Shown one piece after another: positions 1 to 5,746 of a stretch of DNA of 5,746 nucleotides; the stretch's first letter is position 1, and each line of letters opens with the position of its first letter. The DNA lies in contig USEI01000038.1 of the NCBI GenBank assembly GCA_900553685.1, positions 1 through 5,746 on the forward strand, read 5' to 3'. The translations under genes and the position numbers were made by a program. Below the pieces are notes generated by a model. The model did no database searches, had not been told where the DNA came from, and saw only the letters and a program-made list of their open reading frames with translations. The DNA comes from an uncultured Clostridium sp. Its GTDB lineage: Bacteria > Bacillota > Clostridia > TANB77 > CAG-508.

Positions 1-3000
1 ATAATACTCCTGTTACTGGTGATACTACTGCTTCATTTCCTTCGTAGCCTTCATATGCAGCTGCTTCACCTTGTTTCATTCCTGTAGGAGGCTCATCTGC
101 TATCCAAATTGGAGATGTTTGGAAAGCTGGTTGCATATCGTCTACCGTTCCAGGATAATCATGTCTTTCTACGCTACCTTGAGCTGCCGAATCAAGAGTA
201 AGTATATTTCCCTCACTATCCTTTCCTACTAATGCAACAAAGTGTCCAGCAGTAGTCCAGCAAATTCCTAGTTTATCTTTTGCATTAGCTGCAAATAATA
301 GAATTACAGGTCTTCCTTCATTTAATGCTGCATCTACAGCTGCTGTATCTGTATATTCTACAAATTGCCCTGTCACTCCTTTTTCTTCCATTAGAGTTTT
401 AACAGCATCCATTGTTGCCCCCCAGTTAAAGCCTGCTAAATCTCTAGCTGGATCAAAATCATAACCATAACCAGTTAGTACATTAAAACATGAAAATAAT
501 CCACATGCAGCTTGACCAAGTGTATTAGATTGTCCTGCCCAAAGGAAACCTATATCTGAATAAGATTGTCCGCCTTGATAACGATGAATATATTTAACAT
601 TTCCACTTTGTACGACAGATTCATATCCATCACCAGATTCCTCAACTCTTTCTAATACAAAACTAGGTGTTGTACCTTTTACATTATTTAAATTAACATT
701 TGAACTATTGCTTGTTAATACACTATTAGAGTCTGAATTTGAATTTTGTTTTACTCCACTCACTTGCGATAAATTTTGAGAATTATTATTATTTGAAATT
801 CCTGAAACACTCGCAGTTTCTGGAGCATTACCTTTCTCAGGATTTTGTTCTTCCATTTCTACTATCTTTTGATATAAAGCTGTTAAAGTGTTTTTATAGT
901 TTGCATCAATATCGCCTTTTGAATGAATCATTGTTCCATATTCTTGTTCTCTTTTATCTATTGAGCTCATTGGATATCCACCTGAGCCTATATCTGGTAC
1001 TAAAAATTGTAATAATCTTGGTGTTTCATCTGTTAGTTCTTCTTTTGTAAAATATCCAAGTTCTACCATTAGTTCTTTAAAATCTCTATATATGTAATCT
1101 GCATCCATTGTATGTGTGTTCTCAAGCATACTAAAAGCATTTAGTGAGTCTTGATTTAATGTTACATTTCCTGAATACTCTTCTGCTGAATTTGTTTCTG
1201 TTTCCCCACTTGCATTAGTTGTATCAACTGTTTCTTTTAGATCTTCTTCATTTAAAGAACTATAATATACTTCTTCTCCATGATTCTCTGCTACTTTCTT
1301 TCTTAATTCAGTTATTATTTCAGCTGTTTCTGCAGATCCGTCATATCTAAAATATCTATTTTGTAAAAACAACTTTTTTATAATTGGATTAGTTTCGGTT
1401 CTTTGTCCTTCACCTGTTTGTACAACATTTCCTACTGTCTTAACTTGAACATAAATGTTCTTTTTAATTTCATAATCGCTTTCATCTGTTCCTATATCTG
1501 GATAAGCTGGTTCATATTCTGTTGATGATTCAGAGTTATTTTCTTCATAAGCTATCCATATATCTTCTGGTTTATTCCAACCTAAATCCTCCATTGTAGA
1601 AGAATCTGATGCATCTAAAGTAATAGCTTTTTTAACAAGTTTTATTCCATTTTCTGCTGCTTCTTCTTCAGTACCTTCATATGGTTCATCTGATAATTTA
1701 CCTTCTCCATCTACTTCATATAATTTATATTCTCCTTCTTTTTCTGGATTTTCATCTGCTGTATATGTTTCATATAATGTCCATCTTTCTTTCATTAACG
1801 CTTCATATTCATAATCATAATCTACAAATTTTAAATTTGTATCTTCCATTACAAAATATACATCTCTATACCAGTGATTGTTAACGCTTGCAATATATGG
1901 CATATATGCTTTAAAATTATAGTCATTATCTTTACGTAATAATTTTAGAATTCTTTTAATAAAATCTTTACATTTATCACAAACAACTTGCTGTTTAGTA
2001 ACATTTTCCTCTGGAATACTTATAGAAGCTCCTGTATTTGGTTCTATCCATGTATATGTGCCATCTCCATTTGAAGTAACTGGGTATCCTGCATAAGTAT
2101 AATTTATATTTTCAGGATTACAGGTACATTCAGGAGAATGCGGAATTCCTGCTTCAAGTGCTGATGTTGCTTCTTCATCTGAAATTACTATATCATCTAC
2201 CCATGCAAATGCTGAAGATATAATATTTCTACCTGCTACACCTGATAAAGCTGTTTCTAGTTCTTCATATGTAACATAATCATCTCCTGTCTTATATGCT
2301 GTTGTTGCCTCACCGCTTACATCATGTAAATATACTTTTATTTCTGTTGGGAAATATTGTACCATATCAACTGCCAAATCTGGCATCATTGTTGCTATAT
2401 GAACTGAAAGTAAGAACTCTAATGGCATACCATATCTTCCTGTCCAACCGTCTAATGAAAATTCTATTGCATTATTATTATTGAATAATTCATTTCTAGC
2501 TATTGATAAAGTTTTATTTTCAACATTTATCTTTATATTATCCCAATTCCATAATGTTCCTTGATTTACAAATTGTCCCTCTTTTCCAATTTGATTATCT
2601 TTTTCATAATATAAACCTATTAGGCCTTCACCCCAAGTTTCGCCCACTGCATTTGTTACTCCTAGAAAATCAAACACTGGTCCAAAGAAAAAGTTTTGTA
2701 CTCTATACCATGATGTTGCTATTGCTGTTCCTATTTTTTCTAATAAGGTGTCTGCCTCTTCTTGAGTTGCTATATTACCATTTTTTAACGTATAAACATA
2801 ATTATTAGATGCTATATAAGTAAATATGTAATCACTTTTAGCATTTGTTATCTTATCATCTTCTTTTTCTACTCCAGAATCATCATCTCCAACATAATCT
2901 GTTAAGAATCCATATCCTTTTAAATCATAGCCCATTTGCTCTAAATAATCTAATGTTTCGAACACATCTGTATCACTAATTTGTTCTGTAGTATCAGCAC

Positions 3001-3310
3001 CATACCAAGCAGCTATGAAATTTCCTAAATCCTCAAATAAAGCTTTTAATTTTTCCATAACCATACCAGGTAAGGTTACAAAAAACATAGCTATTCCTAT
3101 AATTATTATTAATATTACTATAAAAACAAAAACTCCCATAAGTATTGGTGCCAATGCTGCTAATAATGAATGCTTTGCAGCGCCTTTTTTTATTGCTTCT
3201 TTTGCTACTTTAGCTGCTTCTTTTGCTTTTGAAGTTTTTGATTTTTCTTCTGTTTTTTTCTCTGCTGTTGTAGCTGCATTTGCTATTTCTTCATTATTTT
3301 CTTCACCCAT
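1..3310 (-). CDS. Large single-pass membrane protein with C39-like cysteine peptidase domain (3' end cut by window)
   Basis: The frame is open for 1103 codons from ATG at 3308-3310 and runs off the left edge, so the C-terminus is missing. Residues 1-47 are Lys/Glu-rich and likely cytoplasmic, residues about 50-80 form one hydrophobic membrane segment, and the rest should lie outside (type II topology). Residues 81-830 match no domain I recognise; they hold C395, C397, C444 and C447 in a CxC/CxxC pattern that could bind zinc. Residues 835-880 are a Ser/Asn-rich linker. Residues about 905-1070 look like a papain-like C39-type peptidase: Gln933 and Cys936 in GQAACG, His1023 in AGHFVALVG and Asp1040 in ILTLDSA fit the catalytic set. 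The last visible residues, EAVVSPVTGVL, may start an M23/LytM or lipoyl-like domain. The start follows a GAGGAAG ribosome binding site. A cell-wall or substrate-processing peptidase at the surface is inferred. The gene and membrane topology are near certain; the peptidase fold is likely, its substrate unknown. Confidence 0.9.
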   Translation of the reverse strand, partial: MGEENNEEIANAATTAEKKTEEKSKTSKAKEAAKVAKEAIKKGAAKHSLLAALAPILMGVFVFIVILIIIIGIAMFFVTLPGMVMEKLKALFEDLGNFIAAWYGADTTEQISDTDVFETLDYLEQMGYDLKGYGFLTDYVGDDDSGVEKEDDKITNAKSDYIFTYIASNNYVYTLKNGNIATQEEADTLLEKIGTAIATSWYRVQNFFFGPVFDFLGVTNAVGETWGEGLIGLYYEKDNQIGKEGQFVNQGTLWNWDNIKINVENKTLSIARNELFNNNNAIEFSLDGWTGRYGMPLEFLLSVHIATMMPDLAVDMVQYFPTEIKVYLHDVSGEATTAYKTGDDYVTYEELETALSGVAGRNIISSAFAWVDDIVISDEEATSALEAGIPHSPECTCNPENINYTYAGYPVTSNGDGTYTWIEPNTGASISIPEENVTKQQVVCDKCKDFIKRILKLLRKDNDYNFKAYMPYIASVNNHWYRDVYFVMEDTNLKFVDYDYEYEALMKERWTLYETYTADENPEKEGEYKLYEVDGEGKLSDEPYEGTEEEAAENGIKLVKKAITLDASDSSTMEDLGWNKPEDIWIAYEENNSESSTEYEPAYPDIGTDESDYEIKKNIYVQVKTVGNVVQTGEGQRTETNPIIKKLFLQNRYFRYDGSAETAEIITELRKKVAENHGEEVYYSSLNEEDLKETVDTTNASGETETNSAEEYSGNVTLNQDSLNAFSMLENTHTMDADYIYRDFKELMVELGYFTKEELTDETPRLLQFLVPDIGSGGYPMSSIDKREQEYGTMIHSKGDIDANYKNTLTALYQKIVEMEEQNPEKGNAPETASVSGISNNNNSQNLSQVSGVKQNSNSDSNSVLTSNSSNVNLNNVKGTTPSFVLERVEESGDGYESVVQSGNVKYIHRYQGGQSYSDIGFLWAGQSNTLGQAACGLFSCFNVLTGYGYDFDPARDLAGFNWGATMDAVKTLMEEKGVTGQFVEYTDTAAVDAALNEGRPVILLFAANAKDKLGICWTTAGHFVALVGKDSEGNILTLDSAAQGSVERHDYPGTVDDMQPAFQTSPIWIADEPPTGMKQGEAAAYEGYEGNEAVVSPVTGVL

Positions 3311-3314
3311 ATTT

Positions 3315-3321
3315 CTTCCTC
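3315..3321 (-). promoter_or_regulatory. Ribosome binding site of the large peptidase gene
   Basis: GAGGAAG on the minus strand lies 4 bases before the ATG at 3308-3310. Another ATG overlaps it at 3321-3323 but is in a different frame. The first in-frame ATG with this signal is therefore taken as the start. Confidence 0.6.
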
Positions 3322-3354
3322 ATTTTTTTGATTTTTTCTGAATATATATATAAT

Positions 3355-3384
3355 TTTATATCATACATATATTTTTTTCAACAA
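3355..3384 (-). promoter_or_regulatory. Putative sigma-A-type promoter of the large peptidase gene
   Basis: On the minus strand TTGTTG (3379-3384) and TATAAA (3355-3360) are separated by 18 bases, a reasonable match to a housekeeping promoter. They lie about 45 bases upstream of the ATG at 3310, and about 24 bases outside the end of the insertion-sequence relic. The surroundings are almost pure A/T, so chance matches are easy. Confidence is moderate. Confidence 0.45.
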
Positions 3385-3407
3385 TTTTCTATTAATATTT
3401 TTTAAGA

Positions 3408-3435
3408 TTTTATAGGTTAGTCTAACATATGTCAC
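3408..3435 (+). repeat. Terminal inverted repeat of the IS relic (left end in window)
   Basis: Read outward on the minus strand, this end gives GTGACATAT, then 7 diverged bases, then TAACCTATAAAA. The other end (4272-4298) gives the same two blocks with one base fewer between them, so 21 positions are identical. The conserved outer and inner blocks fit the usual split of an IS end into a cleavage part and a transposase-binding part. Confidence 0.7.
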
Positions 3436-3490
3436 TTTTTTTGAAATTTATATGCTTTTGAGTACTTTATATTGTTACTAACGATTCTTC

Positions 3491-4180
3491 TTAACTTTTA
3501 TATCTTTTTAAGAACTCATTGTAAATCAACCATTCTAACGGTCTCATTGGAAAATTATTATACTTTTTTCTCCATTATGCTACTCGATTTCTTAAATCTT
3601 CTAAACTATAAAATACTTTTTTGTAATAAAATCTTTCTGGTCCTTTCTATGAATTCTTTTTACTTTTCATTTTCCTTCGGTGTATATGGCTTTTTTGCTC
3701 TATATTTTATCTATAACTTCTCTAATGTCTCTTCAAACATCGTTATTTTTACACGATTTATCCTAATTTAATATATTCATAAATTCAAATCTATTATCTG
3801 TTTGTATTACTTCTTTCTCTTTTACCTTACTTGGTGTTTTTTCATATATTTCTAACCTCTGCAATCCATGGTACAATCTTTGTATTTTTCTTTTGTATCC
3901 TACTTTTCGTAATTTTACCCATAATACTACTAATCCAGTTTCTTTATTATTTCTTTTATAATTCTTTATAAGTTTTATTTCTTCTGTATGTTGATTTAGA
4001 TGTGAATGGAATATCTTGATTTATCTTTTAAATTTTCTATACTTCTATAATATCTTTTTCTCCATCTATATATTGTCTTTGACCATTCATTAGACTGTAT
4101 TGAACTTTTTTACTCCACCTTTATAAGAATATTTTATTACAAACTGTTTATACTTTATTTTTAATTATACTAATATTCAT
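3491..4180 (-). pseudogene. Decayed DDE transposase of the IS3/IS481 (rve) type
   Basis: An ATG (4178-4180) still has an AAGGAG site 10 bases upstream (4191-4196), but the frame breaks within about ten codons. Pieces in different frames line up with one transposase. In order they are: KQFVIKYSYKGGVKKF; a helix-turn-helix piece TIYRWRKRYYRSIENLKDKS; a linker piece with TGLVVLWVKLRKVGYKR; the second catalytic Asp in IQTDNRFEF (Asp codon 3796-3798); MFEETLEKL; KPYTPKENEK; KVKRIHRKDQKDF; and the typical C-terminal YNNFPMRPLEW (within 3530-3562). In intact relatives about 60-70 residues, including the first catalytic Asp, lie between the linker and the IQTDN motif. Here they are missing, with the junction near 3810-3811. 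The third catalytic Glu, expected in KVERSHRKD, reads Lys. At least four stops and several frameshifts make it non-functional. Family assignment is from remembered motifs; IS481 versus IS3 is not settled. Confidence 0.75.
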
Positions 4181-4271
4181 AAGAAAGTTTCTCCTTGATA
4201 CGTTCATTTGTCGTTATTCAAACAATATCATTTCTGGTACACTCTTTCAAGATTTTATTTTCTATTTTCTG

Positions 4272-4298
4272 GTGACATATCTATTTTAACCTATAAAA
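4272..4298 (-). repeat. Terminal inverted repeat of the IS relic (right end in window)
   Basis: On the plus strand this reads GTGACATAT, 6 diverged bases, then TAACCTATAAAA. It is the inverted partner of 3408-3435 and lies about 90 bases upstream of the transposase start relic, which is where the 5' end of such an element is expected. Confidence 0.7.
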
Positions 4299-4336
4299 AA
4301 TTTATATTGAGTGGATTTTTTTGTGAAAATAATGAT

Positions 4337-4372
4337 AAAAAAAGCTCTGTATTTTTATACAAATCTTTTTTT
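4337..4372 (-). terminator. Intrinsic terminator after the small membrane-protein gene, possibly bidirectional
   Basis: On the minus strand a hairpin begins 3 bases after the TAA at 4376-4378. A 7-A run plus G pairs with C plus a 7-T run, followed by one mismatch and eight further pairs (one G-T) around a short A-rich loop. The T run forms the U-tract. Because both flanks are A7/T7, it could stop transcription from either side. It ends the right-hand unit before the IS relic. Confidence 0.7.
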
Positions 4373-4375
4373 GTT

Positions 4376-4975
4376 TTAATTAATTATGCTTATTATATAT
4401 GTGGGGGTTATGTTAGGTTTTTTTGAAATATATAATGAAAATTTTATTTTCTCTTTATTTTGATAAGTTACCTCATATTCTGTATATGCATAATTATCTT
4501 TATCACTTGTATTTTTAAAAGTTTCTTTTAATATATCTAGCCTATCCCATGTTGTTAAATCTATATTTTTACTTTTTAGAGAATTTATAAAACTTGAAAA
4601 TGTTGCAAAATCTTCTTTTCCATATCTAATCTTTAATAATAAACTATTTTTAGAATAGTATGCTTTAAGTTCCTCATTAGTAAAATTTTTTATTTCATCA
4701 AACATCTCTGGTATATATTTTATTGTAACTTTTTCTAAATTATTTCCTATTTCAGAAGATTTTAAATTTCCTTCATATTTATCAAAAAATATTCCAAATC
4801 CACTTAAATTTAATATTCCATCCGTAGTTGTATCAATTAATGGCTTTCCCTTTTCAACAGGTTCTGTATTTTTCTTTATATTTTTTATACTACAAATACT
4901 TATTATTAATAGAATTATACATAAGACCATTAACAACCATATTATCTTATTTTTTAAAAAAAAATTTTTTTTCAT
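4376..4975 (-). CDS. Small membrane-anchored protein of unknown function
   Basis: The chosen start, ATG at 4973-4975, gives 199 residues and has a strong AAGGAG (4985-4990) 9 bases upstream. An ATG 6 codons earlier (4991-4993) is also in frame, but it would place the ribosome binding site inside the gene. Residues 1-10 are Lys-rich, residues about 11-30 are one hydrophobic helix (IIWLLMVLCIILLIISIC), and about 169 residues should lie outside the membrane. No lipobox is present, since the Cys is preceded by Ile. The outer part is rich in Lys, Glu, Asn and aromatic residues and reads as a folded alpha/beta domain. I recognise no catalytic motif; it resembles small hypothetical membrane proteins of uncultured clostridia, but that is from memory. 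The gene follows the upstream gene almost without a gap and is closed by a terminator. Two long homopolymer runs sit just after the start codon. Confidence 0.85.
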   Translation of the reverse strand: MKKNFFLKNKIIWLLMVLCIILLIISICSIKNIKKNTEPVEKGKPLIDTTTDGILNLSGFGIFFDKYEGNLKSSEIGNNLEKVTIKYIPEMFDEIKNFTNEELKAYYSKNSLLLKIRYGKEDFATFSSFINSLKSKNIDLTTWDRLDILKETFKNTSDKDNYAYTEYEVTYQNKEKIKFSLYISKKPNITPTYIISIIN

Positions 4976-4984
4976 TAAATATAG

Positions 4985-4990
4985 CTCCTT
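4985..4990 (-). promoter_or_regulatory. Ribosome binding site that fixes the start of the small membrane-protein gene
   Basis: AAGGAG lies 9 bases upstream of ATG 4973-4975 and directly after the earlier in-frame ATG at 4991-4993. It is 4 bases downstream of the previous gene's TAA (4995-4997), so the second gene has its own initiation signal and is probably also translationally coupled. Confidence 0.75.
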
Positions 4991-4994
4991 CATT

Positions 4995-5746
4995 TTATTC
5001 TATTCTATTTTCTAGCTCTCTATCAACTCCCCATAACTCGTCACCAACATCAAATACTTTATTTCTATTTATATCTTCAAATCCAACTAATATTATTCCG
5101 CTTTGACCAGAAGCTCCATCTCCATATCCACCTTGCTGGCACATAGCTCGTGGTATAGTTGTTCCAGTTGCTGTAGTAGTATATCCATCTGCAATTGGTC
5201 CTGAACCTAATGCTGTTTCATATTTTTTTGTTACACTTGTACAATCATATGTTAAACAATATTCTGCGAATTCTAAATCCTTTGCACTATAGCATCCAGC
5301 ACCTCCTTGATGAACTTTCATACATTCCGATGGAATAGGATCTCCATACCATACTGACTTTTGATTTGTTAGAACTTGAACTAATGGAGACATATCTGTT
5401 CTATTTTCATCATACAAATCTCCATACCATGTATCCTTATTGGCTGGAATTACTTTATTTACAACTGAATATCCCATGCAATATCCATTAAATTCTGCTT
5501 CTTCTTCACCGTATACATTATATCTACTTAAGTATCCTTCCCATCCTCCACTTTCATGAAGAAATCCTTCTGCTAATACTTCTAAATCTCCTTCCCAAGC
5601 TTTATACTCTTGGTCAACAGCTTTAAATCCATCTCCTTCCTCATTAAGTTTCATATAGTCTTCTACATTTTCTACTACTGTATCATCTAAGTCTCTCATT
5701 ATTATTCTTATATAGTTTCCTATTACTTTATCTTCGTTTTCTTCTT
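4995..5746 (-). CDS. Probable exported Cys-rich protein with C-terminal EF-hand-like calcium loop (5' end cut by window)
   Basis: The frame is open from the right edge to TAA at 4995-4997, leaving 249 visible residues. An internal ATG at 5697-5699 has no good ribosome binding site, and the 15 residues before it (EENEDKVIGNYIRII) read as protein, so the true start is outside the window. The protein is acidic and has six cysteines (visible residues 89, 141, 151, 163, 168, 202), which suggests disulfides in an exported domain. Four short W-x-G-D/Y motifs occur at 50-53, 68-71, 106-109 and 132-135. Near the C-terminus, DINRNKVFDVGD (224-235) places D, N, N, D and D at positions 1, 3, 5, 9 and 12 of an EF-hand-type calcium loop. 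Similar loops occur in some pilins and adhesins, so a pilin-like or surface-structure protein is possible but unproven; any N-terminal membrane or prepilin segment would lie beyond the edge. It is co-transcribed with the following gene. Confidence 0.85.
   Translation of the reverse strand, partial: EENEDKVIGNYIRIIMRDLDDTVVENVEDYMKLNEEGDGFKAVDQEYKAWEGDLEVLAEGFLHESGGWEGYLSRYNVYGEEEAEFNGYCMGYSVVNKVIPANKDTWYGDLYDENRTDMSPLVQVLTNQKSVWYGDPIPSECMKVHQGGAGCYSAKDLEFAEYCLTYDCTSVTKKYETALGSGPIADGYTTTATGTTIPRAMCQQGGYGDGASGQSGIILVGFEDINRNKVFDVGDELWGVDRELENRIE

Larger units (their letters stand above)
3408..4298 (-). mobile_element. Degenerate insertion sequence (IS3/IS481-like), about 0.9 kb, inactive
   Basis: The element is bounded by imperfect inverted repeats at 3408-3435 and 4272-4298 and contains a decayed DDE transposase on the minus strand. 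Weaker inverted similarity continues inward: ATATTGTT followed by TAACGA at 3469-3484, and its inverted counterpart at 4211-4228, so the matching ends may extend to about 75-88 bases. No convincing target-site duplication is visible in the A/T-rich flanks. The element lies in the gap between two minus-strand units and does not break either reading frame. It is shorter than a typical intact member because the transposase has an internal deletion. It cannot move on its own. Confidence 0.7.

Noticed and set aside
739..2808. Several plus-strand open frames of 60-100 codons rich in Leu, Tyr, His and Phe
   Set aside because: They lie opposite the continuous 1103-codon minus-strand gene, lack ribosome binding sites, and their composition is what the reverse of A-rich codons gives.
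3015..3341. Plus-strand open frame of 108 codons with Ala/Phe-rich composition
   Set aside because: It is antisense to the Lys/Ala/Glu-rich N-terminus and membrane segment of the large gene and also covers that gene's start and ribosome binding site.
3416..3426. Perfect palindrome GTTAGTCTAAC that could be an operator
   Set aside because: It falls in the diverged part of one IS end and is absent from the other, so it is more simply chance variation in the inverted repeat.
3472..3771. Plus-strand open frame of 99 codons in the middle region
   Set aside because: The minus strand here carries recognisable transposase pieces, including the FPMRPLEW motif, and the plus frame is their antisense.
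4208..4426. Plus-strand open frame of 72 codons
   Set aside because: It spans the IS end, the hairpin terminator and the 3' end of the small membrane-protein gene, and has no ribosome binding site.
4973..4993. Longer form of the small membrane protein starting 6 codons earlier
   Set aside because: That ATG has no Shine-Dalgarno sequence, while AAGGAG lies at ideal distance from the later ATG, which begins the typical Met-Lys-Lys membrane anchor.
4828..5106. Plus-strand open frame of 92 codons
   Set aside because: It is antisense across the junction of two well-supported minus-strand genes.

Overview
The window looks like a piece of a low-GC Firmicutes genome, most likely a clostridial or related uncultured gut lineage. 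The base composition is very AT-rich, a strong AAGGAG-type ribosome binding site is present, codons are A/T-ending, UGG is used for Trp, all visible stops are TAA, and the insertion-sequence remnant resembles clostridial elements. This placement is inference from composition and family resemblance. All supported genes lie on the minus strand, so the biological reading order runs from the right edge to the left edge.

Right part (5746 to 4376): the 3' end of a secreted-looking, cysteine-containing protein of unknown function. It ends in an EF-hand-like calcium loop and is cut by the right edge. One or two bases after its stop begins a short membrane-anchored protein of about 199 residues, with its own ribosome binding site. 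The pair forms a compact transcription unit closed by a clear hairpin terminator (4337-4372).

Middle (about 3408 to 4298): a dead insertion sequence. It has imperfect terminal inverted repeats and a transposase relic of the IS3/IS481 (rve, DDE) type. The relic is broken by several frameshifts and stops, and by an internal deletion that removed the first catalytic Asp region. It sits between the terminator of the right-hand unit and the promoter of the left-hand gene.

Left part (3310 to 1): the main gene, 1103 codons in the window and still open at the left edge. It encodes a large single-pass membrane protein with a short charged cytoplasmic tail, one hydrophobic segment and a very large outer domain. 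The outer part contains a CxC/CxxC cysteine cluster, a Ser/Asn linker and a papain-like C39-type peptidase domain with Gln, Cys, His and Asp all in place. The reading frame is cut just as a new domain seems to begin, with a motif reminiscent of M23/LytM or lipoyl-like folds.

Together the three genes describe a cell-surface locus: two membrane-anchored proteins and one probably exported cysteine- and calcium-binding protein. A surface appendage, a conjugation-type secretion machine or a cell-wall remodelling system would fit, but nothing in the window proves which. No RNA genes, CRISPR arrays or origins were seen.
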